A stretch of DNA of 64,000 nucleotides from Bacteroidales bacterium (GCA_900770215.1 CAAGJW010000017.1:10345-74344), one strand, 5' to 3'; numbered from the stretch's first letter, positions 53,483-63,271 are shown. The notes: generated from the sequence alone by a model not told the origin. Numbers and translations: made by a program.

Positions 53483-53502
53483 GGGCGCGAAATTTCGCGC
53501 CC
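53483..53502. repeat. Perfect 20-bp palindrome after the type IIG gene
   Basis: Ten-base arms GGGCGCGAAA and its reverse complement, without spacer, followed by CCTACAACACC. It lies between the type IIG stop and the terminator. The form recalls dispersed palindromic elements found near gene ends in many bacteria. It is not repeated elsewhere in the window. Confidence 0.6.
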
Positions 53503-53560
53503 CTACAACACCCGTTGCGGACGGCCACAAGGGCCACACCCTGCCACTGGCCGGAAATAG

Positions 53561-53590
53561 AAAAGCCTGCGGGATGTGCCGCAGGCTTTT
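53561..53590. terminator. Bidirectional terminator between type IIG and M16 genes
   Basis: Perfect 12-bp stem AAAAGCCTGCGG (53561-53572) with its complement at 53579-53590 and a 6-base loop; the arms supply A and T runs on both sides, fitting termination in both directions. Confidence 0.85.
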
Positions 53591-53638
53591 GCTATGTGTT
53601 GGCGCTCACGCGGGTGATGCGCTGGCTGTGGGTTGTAT

Positions 53639-56461
53639 TTATTCGGCGGGGAGCATGGTCACTTCGACCTGGTTGCCCGAGCTGAGGATGACCTTGTTGA
53701 CGAAGTCCTTGATCGATTGAGGAGTGAGGCTCGAGACGATGCTCTTGTAGTTGGTTTGCATGTCGATACCGCGACCCACATACATCGAGAGCACGTTGAT
53801 CCAGTGGCTATTCTCCTTTGCGTTCTCGTCGGCATCCTTTATCATCTTGGCTTGGATGTCCTTGAGCGTGCCGGCGTCGACGGTCTTGCCAATCGAGAGC
53901 ATCTCGTCGCGCATGAGCTTGATGGCCAGGTCTTTCTTCTCAGGCTTCATTTGCACTTGGCCCAGGATGTAGGTGTAGGGCACGTCGCCGGTCACCTGAG
54001 CGCCGCCGCCTGCACCGGGCGAGTAGGCAGCGCTGGCCTTCTCGCGTATCTCTTGCAGATAGAGCTTGTCGAGGATGTCGCCCACCACGCCAGCCTTGAT
54101 GCTGTTTTCGAGGCTGTAGGGAGTCTTGTCGTTGAACCACACCATGCGGCACATGGGCTTGGGCGTCTCCATCTTCTTGGTGAAGATGTTGGTGACCTTG
54201 CCGTGAGGATAGGAGGCCACATTCTTGTAGTTAGACTTCTTGCTCTTGTCGCCGGGCAGCGAGGCAATGTATTGCTCGATGAGCGGCTTGATGGTAGCCA
54301 TGTCGAAGCTGCCCACAAAGTAGAAGGTGAAGTCGGCTGCATTGGCAGTGCGCTCCTTGGCGATTTGCAGTGCGCGGTCGTAGCTCACATTCTTGAGGTC
54401 GTCGGCATAGAATGGCTTGTCGCGCCAGCTGTGGTTGCCCATTGTGTAGCTCACGCTGTCGTAGAACACGCTCTCGGGACGCAGGCTCTTGTTTTTGAGT
54501 GCGTTCTCGATGAGGCTCATTGTGGCGTCATATTGCTTCTGGTCCTTCTTGATGTTGGTGAAGTACAAGTAGTTGAGCTGGAACATCGTCTCCAGGTCCT
54601 TCTTGGTCGAGTTGCCGTTGAGGCGAGTGTAGGAAGTGCTCATGTCGAGGTCGACGTTCACGTTCTTGCCAGCCAGGGCCTTGGTGAGCTCGGTGCTGCT
54701 GAAGTCGCCCAGGCCGCTCACGCCGATGATGGTGCCGAAGAGCGAGCTGGTGGCATAGTCCTTGGGGCCGTAGAGCGAGCTGCCGCCCTTGGCCTCGGCC
54801 TGATACTTGATTTCGTCTTCCTTGAAGGTAGTGGGCTTGAGCACTACGGTGGCGCCGTTGCTCAGGGTGAGCTCGGTGTAGCCCAGCTTGTCGTTTTTGG
54901 TCTCCTTCACGATCTTGCCAGGCTTGGGCATGGTGCTCATGAGAGGCTCTTGCTTCACATTGTCGACATAGGGCTCAATCTTGGCAGCGTGGGCAGCGTC
55001 GATGGCAGCCTTGAGGCTGGCCACTGTGGGATACACGGCGCCCTCTTTCTCCTGGTTGAAGTTGATGACGACCATGTTGGTGTCGCTCAGGCTCACAAAC
55101 TCCTTGAGGGCCTCGTTGATGGCCTCGACGGGGATGTTGGGGGCGAGCATGTTCATCATCTGGTACTTGGTCTCGATCGAGGTCATGGGCTCCTTCTCCA
55201 GGTAGTTGCTGGCATAGAGGCGGCCAAAGCGCTCGGTGCTCTGCTTGTCGCGGTTGTTGTAGGCCTTCTCCAGGTTGCTCAGGTAGTCGCTCTTGGCGCG
55301 CTCATACTCGGTAGCGGTGAAGCCGTACTTGCGGGCTTGGAGCACCGTCTCGAGGGCGCTCTGCAGGGCCTGGGCGGTCTTGCCTTCCTTGGGGAGGGCA
55401 AAGACTTGGAAGGCGTCTTTGGTCTTGGAGAAGAGATACTGGCCGTCGCCGGCGCCTGCCTGGATAAACGGGCAGTTGGGGTCTTGGGCCTTCTCCTGGA
55501 AGCGCATGCCAAACATCTGGTCGATCATGTCTTGCACATAGCCGTAGGCCAGGTACTGCACGCCGCCCTTCATGTTCTCGGGGAAGGGATCGTGCTTGTA
55601 CATGAGTTGCACCACGCTGTATTGCTGCTCCTTGTCCTTGTCGACCACGATGATGGGCTCGTTGTTGTCGGGCACGGGCTCCTCGGTCACTTGGGCAGCG
55701 TCTTTGGCTGCTGGAGGAATCGAGCCGAAGAGCTCCTTTATCTTGTTGACGGTGTAGGGCACATTGATGTCGCCCACCACAATGATGGCTTGGTTGTCGG
55801 GACGGTACCACTTGTGGTAGTAGTCGCGCAGCTCCTTGTACTTGAAGCCGTCGACCACGCTCATCAGGCCTATGGGCATGCGCTTGCCATACTTGGAGCC
55901 GGGATAGAGCGTCTCGAGGTCACGCTCGAGCATGCGCTGGCTCGGGGTGAGGCGCATGCGCCACTCCTCGTGTATCACGCCGCGCTCCTCGTCGATTTCC
56001 TTGTCCTCGAGCAGCAGGCCGTTGCTCCAGTCCTTGAGAATGAGCAGGCACGAGTCGAGGGCGCTCTGGCGGCCGCTGGGCACGTCGCTGATGTTGTACA
56101 CCGTCTGGTCGATGCTGGTGTAGGCATTCAGGTCGCGGCCAAATTCCACGCCCAGCGAGCGGGTGTAGTCGATCACGCCGTTGCCCTTGAAGTGCTCGGT
56201 GCCGTTGAAGCACATGTGCTCCAGGAAGTGGGCCAGACCGCGCTGGCTCTCCTCTTCCTGCAACGAGCCCACGCGTTGAGCGATGTAGAAGTTTACATGG
56301 TGCTCAGGGTAGTTGTTGTAGCGGACGTAGTAGGTGAGTCCGTTGGCAAGCTTGCCCGTGTGCACTGCGGTGTCTTGAGGCACGGCCATGTCTTGAGCCA
56401 TGGCGCAGAAGGCGCTGGTCAATAGCATGAGGGCAATTGCCACTAAGTTTTTAATTCTCAT
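53639..56461 (-). CDS. M16 family zinc metallopeptidase, exported
   Basis: Pitrilysin-like peptidase of 940 residues. Signal peptide 1-22 (LVAIALMLLTSAFCAMAQ). The inverted zinc motif HFLEH occurs in RGLAHFLEHMCFNGTEHF near residue 80, with the third ligand region about 75 residues later (IDEERGVIHEEW). Two M16 halves follow in one chain; the second (from about 500) contains SRTRL-free peptidase_M16_C features such as YSPGAGGGAQVTGDVPYTYI. It should degrade peptides in the periplasm. The gene stands alone and has a -7 box about 125 bases upstream. Confidence 0.9.
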   Translation of the reverse strand: MRIKNLVAIALMLLTSAFCAMAQDMAVPQDTAVHTGKLANGLTYYVRYNNYPEHHVNFYIAQRVGSLQEEESQRGLAHFLEHMCFNGTEHFKGNGVIDYTRSLGVEFGRDLNAYTSIDQTVYNISDVPSGRQSALDSCLLILKDWSNGLLLEDKEIDEERGVIHEEWRMRLTPSQRMLERDLETLYPGSKYGKRMPIGLMSVVDGFKYKELRDYYHKWYRPDNQAIIVVGDINVPYTVNKIKELFGSIPPAAKDAAQVTEEPVPDNNEPIIVVDKDKEQQYSVVQLMYKHDPFPENMKGGVQYLAYGYVQDMIDQMFGMRFQEKAQDPNCPFIQAGAGDGQYLFSKTKDAFQVFALPKEGKTAQALQSALETVLQARKYGFTATEYERAKSDYLSNLEKAYNNRDKQSTERFGRLYASNYLEKEPMTSIETKYQMMNMLAPNIPVEAINEALKEFVSLSDTNMVVINFNQEKEGAVYPTVASLKAAIDAAHAAKIEPYVDNVKQEPLMSTMPKPGKIVKETKNDKLGYTELTLSNGATVVLKPTTFKEDEIKYQAEAKGGSSLYGPKDYATSSLFGTIIGVSGLGDFSSTELTKALAGKNVNVDLDMSTSYTRLNGNSTKKDLETMFQLNYLYFTNIKKDQKQYDATMSLIENALKNKSLRPESVFYDSVSYTMGNHSWRDKPFYADDLKNVSYDRALQIAKERTANAADFTFYFVGSFDMATIKPLIEQYIASLPGDKSKKSNYKNVASYPHGKVTNIFTKKMETPKPMCRMVWFNDKTPYSLENSIKAGVVGDILDKLYLQEIREKASAAYSPGAGGGAQVTGDVPYTYILGQVQMKPEKKDLAIKLMRDEMLSIGKTVDAGTLKDIQAKMIKDADENAKENSHWINVLSMYVGRGIDMQTNYKSIVSSLTPQSIKDFVNKVILSSGNQVEVTMLPAE

Positions 56462-56583
56462 AGAAAGTTTGTTTTAAAATTAAAATATGATTTGTATTCA
56501 GAAAAATTTCTTTCACAGTTGTCTACTATACTATAGACGCATGAAAGGGTCGAAAAGTTACATTTCTAAAGAGATATTTTTAG

Positions 56584-56591
56584 CAAAGATA
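56584..56591 (-). promoter_or_regulatory. -7 box for the M16 peptidase gene
   Basis: TATCTTTG on the minus strand, 123 bases before the start at 56461. No -33 box is seen 19-21 bases upstream. Confidence 0.4.
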
Positions 56592-56674
56592 GTGTTTATT
56601 TTTAAATATGTGTAGTTTTTACTTTTTTTTTGCCTAAGTAGTGCACGGTGGCGTGTGGCTGGGGCCGCCTGCAG

Positions 56675-56703
56675 TTATTAACAAAAAGGGTGACTTATCA
56701 ACA
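56675..56703 (+). other. Two DnaA-box-like sites upstream of parA
   Basis: TTATTAACA (56675-56683) and TTATCAACA (56695-56703) are direct repeats with 20-base spacing and differ from the DnaA consensus TTATCCACA in two and one bases. They lie in a 331-base intergenic region before parAB, which is otherwise AT-rich and without a gene. An origin or DnaA-controlled promoter is only a suggestion. Confidence 0.3.
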
Positions 56704-56792
56704 GTTTTTCCAATTTAACGTTGATTTCTAAGGTTTTTTGCCCGAAATGGTTTTCCTTTGCAATGGAAAAAGAAGGATTATTTGGTATTATT

Positions 56793-57575
56793 ATGGGAAA
56801 GACTATAGCAATAGCAAATCAGAAGGGCGGCGTGGGCAAGACCACTACTGCCATCAATCTTGCGGCCTCGCTGGCTGTCAACAAGAAGAAGGTGCTGCTC
56901 ATCGATGCCGACCCGCAGGCCAACGCCACCTCGGGCCTGGGTGTCGACCCCAAGCAGATGACCTCGTCGATATATGAGTGCCTGGTCGACGACTACCCCC
57001 TGCGCGGCGCCGAGGTGCACACGTGTGTCGACGGCCTCGACCTGATAGGGTCGCGCATCGACCTGGTGGGTGCCGAGCTGGAGCTCATCAACAAGACCAA
57101 CCGCGAGAAGGTGCTGGGCGCTGCCATAGCCCAAATCAAGGACGCCTACGACTACATCCTCATCGACTGCAGCCCATCGCTGGGCTTGATTACGGTCAAC
57201 GCCCTCACGGCTGCCGACTCGGTCATCATCCCGGTGCAGGCCGAGTATTTTGCCCTCGAGGGCATCTCCAAGCTGCTCAACACGATACGCATCATCAAGT
57301 CGAAGCTCAACCCGGTGCTCAAGATCGAGGGCTTCCTGCTCACGATGTACGACGCGCGCCTGCGCCTGGCCAACCAAATCTACGAGGAGCTCAAGAGCCA
57401 CTTCGGCGAGATGGTGTTCAATACGGTCATCCCGCGCAACACACGCCTGAGCGAGGCGCCCAGCTACGGGCTGCCGGCCCTGCTCTACGACCGGACAAGC
57501 CGCGGTGCCACCAGCCACCTGCAGCTGGCCAAGGAACTCATAGCCAAGGACCGCAAGCAGGCCTCCAAGCGATAA
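56793..57575 (+). CDS. parA: Chromosome-partitioning ATPase ParA
   Basis: Soj-type Walker ATPase of 260 residues that moves ParB-parS complexes. Deviant Walker [10 protein letters not shown] (11-19), motif [17 protein letters not shown], and [19 protein letters not shown] as Walker [16 protein letters not shown] is the C-terminal signature. ATG 56793 ([10 protein letters not shown]) is chosen over upstream ATGs because the family starts here. parB follows after 55 bases. Confidence 0.94.
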   Translation: MGKTIAIANQKGGVGKTTTAINLAASLAVNKKKVLLIDADPQANATSGLGVDPKQMTSSIYECLVDDYPLRGAEVHTCVDGLDLIGSRIDLVGAELELINKTNREKVLGAAIAQIKDAYDYILIDCSPSLGLITVNALTAADSVIIPVQAEYFALEGISKLLNTIRIIKSKLNPVLKIEGFLLTMYDARLRLANQIYEELKSHFGEMVFNTVIPRNTRLSEAPSYGLPALLYDRTSRGATSHLQLAKELIAKDRKQASKR

Positions 57576-57630
57576 CGCGGCCCCCCTATTCAGGACCGTC
57601 ACAAGATTTTCACTATTTCAACACGCAATT

Positions 57631-58509
57631 ATGAAAAGAAATGCATTAGGCCGCGGCCTCGACTCTCTCATCTCGATGGACGACATCCAGACGAGCGGCT
57701 CGTCGGCCATCAACGAAATCCCCATTGAGCAAATCTCGCCCAACCCCGACCAGCCCCGCCGCAACTTCGACGAGACTTCGCTCGAGGAACTGGCCACCTC
57801 GATACGCGAGCTGGGCATCATCCAGCCCCTCACCCTGCGCAGCGCCGGCCCCGACGCCTACCAGATCATCTCGGGCGAGCGCCGCTACCGCGCTGCCAAG
57901 CTTGCCGGCCTGGAGACGGTGCCGGCCTACATACGCACGGCCAACGACAGCGAGCTCACCGAAATGGCCCTCATCGAGAACATACAGCGCGAGGACCTCA
58001 ACGCCATCGAGATTGCCCTCACGTTTAAGAAACTCATCGACCAGTACAAGCTCACGCAAGACCGCCTGAGCGAACGCATAGGCAAGAAACGCTCTACCAT
58101 AGCCAACTTCCTGCGCCTGCTCAAGCTCCCGGCCGAGGTGCAGCTGGGCCTGCGCGACAAGCACATCGATATGGGCCACGCCCGCGCCCTGCTGGCTGTC
58201 GACAAGCCCACGTTGCAGTTAAAATTGTATAACGAAACTCTTAAAAAAGGTTTATCGGTGCGCCAGGTCGAGTCGCTTGCCAAGCAATACCAGCAGCGGG
58301 CCGAGCAGCCCGACGATGCCCGGCAACAGCCGCCTAAACGGCTGAACAACAAAGACTATGAAGTGCTCAAGAAGCACTTGAGCACCTCGTTTGGCGTGCC
58401 TGTGAAGATGACTTGCGACCTCTCGGGTAAAGGAAAAATAACATTCCCCTTCAAGAACGAGGAAGAACTTGAGAAAATAATTAGTATCTTTGACAAATTG
58501 AAGGAATAA
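57631..58509 (+). CDS. parB: Chromosome-partitioning protein ParB
   Basis: CTP-binding DNA-clamp protein of 292 residues. N-terminal ALGRGLDSLIS, then ISPNPDQPRRNFDE, the CTP-site motif ISGERRYRAAKLAG, and EMALIENIQREDLNAIE. The helix-turn-helix is in DRLSERIGKKRSTIANFLRLL. The C-terminal dimerisation domain ends with EELEKIISIFDKLKE. No parS site could be recognised in the window. Confidence 0.94.
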   Translation: MKRNALGRGLDSLISMDDIQTSGSSAINEIPIEQISPNPDQPRRNFDETSLEELATSIRELGIIQPLTLRSAGPDAYQIISGERRYRAAKLAGLETVPAYIRTANDSELTEMALIENIQREDLNAIEIALTFKKLIDQYKLTQDRLSERIGKKRSTIANFLRLLKLPAEVQLGLRDKHIDMGHARALLAVDKPTLQLKLYNETLKKGLSVRQVESLAKQYQQRAEQPDDARQQPPKRLNNKDYEVLKKHLSTSFGVPVKMTCDLSGKGKITFPFKNEEELEKIISIFDKLKE

Positions 58510-58565
58510 TCCTGGCACGTGCGGCCCGATGATAACAGCGTGGCCCACTGCACTTTACACCTGTT

Positions 58566-59411
58566 GTGAGGAAGTGTGTGACTACATATTTCACCAGCCT
58601 GGCAGGGGCGGCCGTTGTGCTGTGCCTTGCCCTCGTTGTGCTTGCTGCCGCGCCAGTTCAGGCCCAGGACAAGCCAGCCTCGCAACTGCAACTGCCAGTG
58701 CGCAACCCCAACCGTGACAAGCCCGACAGTGCCAAGGTGGGGCAGCTCGAGGTGCCCGACACGGCCGGGGCAGCGGTGGGCACGGCCAACCACAACCTGC
58801 GCAGCGCTGTGCTCGACGAGCATGGCGACACCGTGCGCTTCACGGCGGCCGACTCGCTGCGCCTCACCCTCAAGCCCGACTCGCTCATCGACCCCAACCT
58901 GGGCAGGATAAAGGTGTTTAACCCCGACCCCATGCGCGCCATGTGGCTCTCGGCCCTGTGCCCCGGCCTGGGCCAGATCTACAACCACCGCTACTGGAAA
59001 CTGCCCATCGTGGTGGGTGCCTTTGTGGGCCTCACCTATGCCACCTCGTGGAACAACCGCATGCTCAACGACTACACCAAGGGCTACCGCGACTTGATGG
59101 ACAACGACCCCAACACCAAGAGCTACATGGACTTTTTCCCGCCCACGGTGAAAGAGAGCGACCTCGACGTCGACTGGCTCAAGAAAACGCTCAAAAACAA
59201 GAAGGACTATTATCGCCGTTACAAGGAAATATGCATCATCAGCATTGTGGCTGTGTACTTGATCAACATCGTCGATGCCTATGTCGACGCCTCGCTGGCC
59301 CATTTCGACATCAGCGACAACCTGACGATGAACGTGGGCCCCGCGGCCATCGCGGCCCCGCAAGTGAGCCGCTGGCCCTCGCTGGGCATGCACCTGGGCT
59401 TTAACTTTTAA
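58566..59411 (+). CDS. DUF5683 domain membrane protein
   Basis: Protein of 281 residues with a GTG start, which is uncommon among the neighbours. A signal peptide covers about 10-34 (LAGAAVVLCLALVVLAAAPVQA). The C-terminal DUF5683 part has MWLSALCPGLGQIYNHRYWKLPIVVGAFVGLTYATSWNN, and CIISIVAVYLINIVDAYVDASLAHF as hydrophobic segments. It sits between parB and the LysM lytic transglycosylase, a conserved Bacteroidales neighbourhood. The function is unknown; it is likely an envelope protein. Confidence 0.82.
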   Translation: MRKCVTTYFTSLAGAAVVLCLALVVLAAAPVQAQDKPASQLQLPVRNPNRDKPDSAKVGQLEVPDTAGAAVGTANHNLRSAVLDEHGDTVRFTAADSLRLTLKPDSLIDPNLGRIKVFNPDPMRAMWLSALCPGLGQIYNHRYWKLPIVVGAFVGLTYATSWNNRMLNDYTKGYRDLMDNDPNTKSYMDFFPPTVKESDLDVDWLKKTLKNKKDYYRRYKEICIISIVAVYLINIVDAYVDASLAHFDISDNLTMNVGPAAIAAPQVSRWPSLGMHLGFNF

Positions 59412-59427
59412 GATATCGTTTAGCAAC

Positions 59428-61620
59428 ATGAGAAAATACAGAATCAAGTCATTGATAGTCGTGGCACTTGCGGCCCTCTCGGCAGTGGCAGCGCCCCACA
59501 AGTCGATACTCTCGCTCAAGGAGTCGATCACCGACGACAATATCCAGTTCCCCTACAGCTTTGAGACCAACACGCAGGAGCTCATGAAGAACTGGTACTT
59601 GCAGAACTATGCCGTGCTCGACAAGGACGTGGAAAACAAAGACCCCGGCGATGTGAGCGATGCCGACTACATCGCCCGCCTCAAGGCCATACCCAGCGGC
59701 ATCGAGCTGCCCTTCAACCAGGTGGTGAAATCCTATATCGAGCGCTACACCCACCGCGAGCGCACGCTCGTGGCCGAGATGCTGGGCATGAGCCCCTACT
59801 ACATGCCCATCTTTGAGCAGGCACTCGAGAAGCGCGGCATGCCCCTTGAGCTGAAGTACATACCCGTGATCGAGAGTGCTCTCGACCCCAACGCCGTCTC
59901 GCCCGTGGGCGCCTCGGGCTTGTGGCAGTTTATGCTCGAGACGGCCCGCAACCAGGGCCTCGAGGTGAACTCGCTCGTCGACGAGCGCCGCGACCCCTAC
60001 CGCTCAAGCGACGCCGCGGCCGACTACTTCAAGAAGCTCTACGACATCTATGGCGACTGGTCGCTGGCCATCGCTGCCTACAACTGCGGCCCGGGCAATG
60101 TGAACAAGGCCTTGCTGCGTGCTGGCGACGGCTCGGCCAAACCCGACTTCTGGGAGATCTACAACTACCTGCCCCGCGAGACCCGCGGCTATGTGCCCGC
60201 CTTCATCGCGGCCACCTATGTGATGCACTACTACAAGGAGCACAACATAAGCCCCAGCCTGGCCACCAAGCCCCTGCTCATCGACACCGTGAAGGTGAAC
60301 CGGCGCTTGAACTTTGCCCAGATAAGCAAGGTGCTCAACATCCCCATGGAGGAAATACGCATCCTCAACCCCCAGTATCGCCACGACGTGATACCCGGCG
60401 ATACCCGCCCCTACACGCTGGCCCTGCCCTCGCAGCAGGTGTACAGCTTCATCATGGTCGAGGACAGTATCAACAACTACCGTCCCGACCTGTATGCCGC
60501 CCGCGAGGTGCGCGAGCCGGGCACGCCCAACGACGCCCCCACAGCCAGCAACTACGCCCCCACGGCGCCCACAATGCAGGCTGCCGCTCCAGAGGCCACT
60601 CCACAGGCTAAGGCTCAGCCTGCCGCTGCCCAGCCTGCCGCCGATGCTGCCACCACAGCCACGCGGTACTACAAGGTGAAGCGGGGCGAGGATATCGAGA
60701 GTGTGGCCAGCAGCTTCGGCATCAGTGTCGACCAGCTCATGACGCTCAACCAGCTCACGCGTCGCCACGTGAGCCGCGGCCAGGTGCTCAAGGTGCCCGA
60801 TGTGGCCCAGCAGCCGACTGCTGCCCCGGTGGCAACGCCGCAGCCTGCACAGGCACAACCCATTCAAGCCGCCACGCCCATGCCGGCAGCCGCCAGCTCG
60901 GCAAGCGGCACCTATACGCCCTATGCCGGCTCCTACAGCATCGACGACGAGGTGACCCGTGAAATCAACGAGAGCTACAGCCGCAAGTCGTCGCGCAGCA
61001 GCGACGACAGCGACGAGACCGTGCGCAAGACCGCGCGCAAGGCCGAGCCCGAGAGCAAGGCCTCGCACGATGAGGGCAGCAGCAAGAAGAAGGCCGCGCG
61101 CAAGCAGGCCCGCGACGACGAGGCCGAGAGCTCGAAGTCGTCGAGCAAGAAAACACGCGCCCGCAAGCCGTCGCGCGACGACGACCAGGAGCAGCAGGCC
61201 GGCAGCAAGCGCTCGCGCAGCCGCAAGGCCTCGCGTGGCAACGACGACCAGGAGCAGGAGACTGCTTCAAAGAAAAAGAGCCGCCGCAGCAAGGCCCGCC
61301 AGCAGGACGACGAGCCCAAGACCGAGTCGCACGAGGTGAAGCGCGGCGAGTCGCTCGAGCGCATAGCCCGCAACAACGACATGAGCGTCGAGGAGCTCAA
61401 GAAGGCCAATCCCAAAATCAAGGGCAGCCACATCGAGCCCGGCCAGACGGTGAACATCCCCGTCAAGAAGTCGAAGGCCAGCAAGAGCCGCAAGTCGCGC
61501 CGGGACAACGACGATGACGAGGCCTCGTCGAGCAAGAAAAAGCGCTCCAAGCGCAGCAGCGCGAGCGACGACGACAATAGCAGCAGCAAGAAGAAAAAGA
61601 GCCGCCGCCGCAGCAATTAG
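59428..61620 (+). CDS. MltD-like lytic transglycosylase with LysM domains
   Basis: Exported murein-cutting enzyme of 730 residues. Signal peptide 1-22. The transglycosylase domain (about 115-265) has the catalytic Glu 149 in YIPVIESALDP, followed by VGASGLWQFM and AAYNCGPGNVNKAL. A degenerate LysM-like segment (about 287-333) and two clear LysM domains bind glycan: 413-458 (YKVKRGEDIESVA) and 634-679 (HEVKRGESLERIA). Between and after the LysM domains lie Ala/Pro/Gln- and Ser/Arg/Lys/Asp-rich tracts (about 510-630 and 680-730) of strong alternating charge. It begins 16 bases after DUF5683. Confidence 0.92.
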   Translation: MRKYRIKSLIVVALAALSAVAAPHKSILSLKESITDDNIQFPYSFETNTQELMKNWYLQNYAVLDKDVENKDPGDVSDADYIARLKAIPSGIELPFNQVVKSYIERYTHRERTLVAEMLGMSPYYMPIFEQALEKRGMPLELKYIPVIESALDPNAVSPVGASGLWQFMLETARNQGLEVNSLVDERRDPYRSSDAAADYFKKLYDIYGDWSLAIAAYNCGPGNVNKALLRAGDGSAKPDFWEIYNYLPRETRGYVPAFIAATYVMHYYKEHNISPSLATKPLLIDTVKVNRRLNFAQISKVLNIPMEEIRILNPQYRHDVIPGDTRPYTLALPSQQVYSFIMVEDSINNYRPDLYAAREVREPGTPNDAPTASNYAPTAPTMQAAAPEATPQAKAQPAAAQPAADAATTATRYYKVKRGEDIESVASSFGISVDQLMTLNQLTRRHVSRGQVLKVPDVAQQPTAAPVATPQPAQAQPIQAATPMPAAASSASGTYTPYAGSYSIDDEVTREINESYSRKSSRSSDDSDETVRKTARKAEPESKASHDEGSSKKKAARKQARDDEAESSKSSSKKTRARKPSRDDDQEQQAGSKRSRSRKASRGNDDQEQETASKKKSRRSKARQQDDEPKTESHEVKRGESLERIARNNDMSVEELKKANPKIKGSHIEPGQTVNIPVKKSKASKSRKSRRDNDDDEASSSKKKRSKRSSASDDDNSSSKKKKSRRRSN

Positions 61621-61661
61621 CTTTGCCGCAGGGTACGCGCAACAATATTTTTCCTAAGAGA

Positions 61662-61696
61662 GAGAGGGTGGCAGCCACTGTCGCCCTTTTCTTTTT
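61662..61696 (+). terminator. Terminator of the parAB-transglycosylase operon
   Basis: Stem GGGTGGCAG (61666-61674) with CTGTCGCCC (61678-61686), including two G-U pairs, loop CCA, followed by TTTTCTTTTT. It lies 46 bases after the transglycosylase stop. The rest of 61697-61953 is AT-rich leader with a TATCTTTG box at 61806-61813 and no gene. Confidence 0.75.
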
Positions 61697-61915
61697 CCCA
61701 CAACGCCGCAGTAACAGCGTCGAGAGTGACGTATCCTTGAGATTAAATTGTGTTAATTTACAAGATTTTTATGTTGTTGGGTTATGTTGTATAACATATA
61801 ATGTCTATCTTTGCCATGGTTTTTCATGGTATTAGATTTTAAGTTTAAGGATTAGTTGTCGCGAGACACCTAATTTTTTTTTGCCCTGGGTCGTGCTTTT
61901 GTCCTTTATTTTCAT

Positions 61916-61923
61916 TAACTTTG
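61916..61923 (+). promoter_or_regulatory. -7 box for the SGNH hydrolase gene
   Basis: TAACTTTG, 31 bases before ATG 61954. No -33 box at 19-21 bases. Confidence 0.45.
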
Positions 61924-61953
61924 AGAAAGTAACATCATCATCTTTCAAAAACA

Positions 61954-63054
61954 ATGACCAGACTATTACTATCGTGCGTGCTCGTCGTCCTTGCTGTGTT
62001 CACAGCCCTTGCCAAGCCATTGCAGTACGGCCCGCTCAAGCACGTTGAGGCCAGCGCGCTCACGCTGTGCGGCCAGCTCATGCCTGGCAACCCCAATCCT
62101 TATCATCGTGTCGACACGGTGCGCTTCAAGGGCTTCACGCGTGCCGAGAACCTGCAGGTGCGTGAGTCGGCGGGGCTCGCGGTGGCCTTCACGACCGACA
62201 GCCGTGTCATCAAGGTGCGCACCGTCTATGGCCAGTACCAGTCGCCCGTCAACACCACGGGCATCGCCGCCCGCGGCTACGACCTCTATGTGAGGCGCGA
62301 CGGCGCCTGGCTCTATGCCGGCAGCGGCTGCAAGAGCGACCAGCGGCTGCTGCTGGGCGAGGACCTGGAGCTGGCGGGCAACATGGACGGGTCGATGCAC
62401 GAGTGCCTGCTCTACTTGCCGCTCTTTGCCGAGGTCGACTCGGTGCAGATCGCCGTCGAGGCCAGTGCGCGCATCGAGCCGCTGCCCCGGCCCTTCAGGC
62501 ACCGCATAGGGGTGTGGGGCAGCAGCTTCACCCACGGCACGGGCGTGAGCCGCGCCGGCATGACCTATGTGGCCCAGCTGTCGCGCCTCACGGGGCTCGA
62601 GATGCTGAGCCTGGGGTGCAGCGGCCACAGCAAGCTGCAGCCCTATTTTGCCCGCGTGCTGGCCTCGGCCCGGGTCGATGCCTTCCTGCTCGACTGCTTC
62701 TCCAATCCCTCGCCCCGCGAGATCAAGGAGCGCCTGTTCCCCTTCATCGAGACGTTGCGGCAGGCCCACCCTGGCATCCCGCTCGTGTTTCAGCGCACGA
62801 TAAGGCGCGAGGGCCGCAACTTCAACCTCATGGCCGACAGCCTCGAGGCAGCCAAGATTGCCGTTGCCGATAGCATGATGGCCCTGGCCTGCCGCCGCTA
62901 CAGCGACGTGTACTATATCACCCCCAGCGCCACGCCGCCCGACCACCTGTCGAGTGTCGACGGCGTGCACCCCGACGACTACGGTTATACGCTTTGGGCC
63001 AGGTCGCTACAGGGCCAGTTGCTCCCCATTTTGAAGAAGTACGGCATCGAGTGA
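61954..63054 (+). CDS. Exported SGNH/GDSL-family hydrolase
   Basis: Esterase-type enzyme of 366 residues with signal peptide about 1-20. An N-terminal beta-sandwich (about 40-175; VRFKGFTRAENLQVRESAGLAVAFTTDS) precedes the SGNH domain. Block I is GVWGSSFTHGTGVS with the nucleophile Ser, block II has LSLGCSGHSKLQ, and block V is SVDGVHPDDYGY with the Asp and His of the triad. The Asn of block III is not certain. This architecture is seen in Bacteroidetes carbohydrate esterases; the acyl substrate is not known. It stands alone. Confidence 0.85.
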   Translation: MTRLLLSCVLVVLAVFTALAKPLQYGPLKHVEASALTLCGQLMPGNPNPYHRVDTVRFKGFTRAENLQVRESAGLAVAFTTDSRVIKVRTVYGQYQSPVNTTGIAARGYDLYVRRDGAWLYAGSGCKSDQRLLLGEDLELAGNMDGSMHECLLYLPLFAEVDSVQIAVEASARIEPLPRPFRHRIGVWGSSFTHGTGVSRAGMTYVAQLSRLTGLEMLSLGCSGHSKLQPYFARVLASARVDAFLLDCFSNPSPREIKERLFPFIETLRQAHPGIPLVFQRTIRREGRNFNLMADSLEAAKIAVADSMMALACRRYSDVYYITPSATPPDHLSSVDGVHPDDYGYTLWARSLQGQLLPILKKYGIE

Positions 63055-63239
63055 CCAGGGCTGGCGGTGATGATGCCTGCCAGCCTGCATTTCTGATTTG
63101 GACATATCGAGCCAGCCGGCGCGTTGTGCAAAATTCTACTCCAAAAAGGAAAACATGAACACTTTGGGCACAGAGTGGCAGCAAATCCGACTGAAAATAG
63201 TAGTTTTCGCCCATTGGGGTGCATTTTGATGTCTAACTT

Positions 63240-63271
63240 TTTGGAAATTATGCGATTGTGGGTTATTTTTG
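63240..63271 (+). promoter_or_regulatory. Promoter of the small LuxR-type regulator
   Basis: TTTG (63240-63243), 20-base spacer, TATTTTTG (63264-63271): a perfect pair. The start ATG 63304 is 33 bases on, which supports that start over the longer open frame. Confidence 0.7.

Noticed and set aside
53633..56425. Open frame of about 930 codons on the plus strand
   Set aside because: Antisense to the M16 peptidase, whose motifs and signal peptide are clear; the plus-strand translation is Val/Leu/His/Gly-rich without any domain.
56462..58565. parS sites near parAB
   Set aside because: I looked for a 16-bp palindrome of the usual form and found none; one may lie outside the window.
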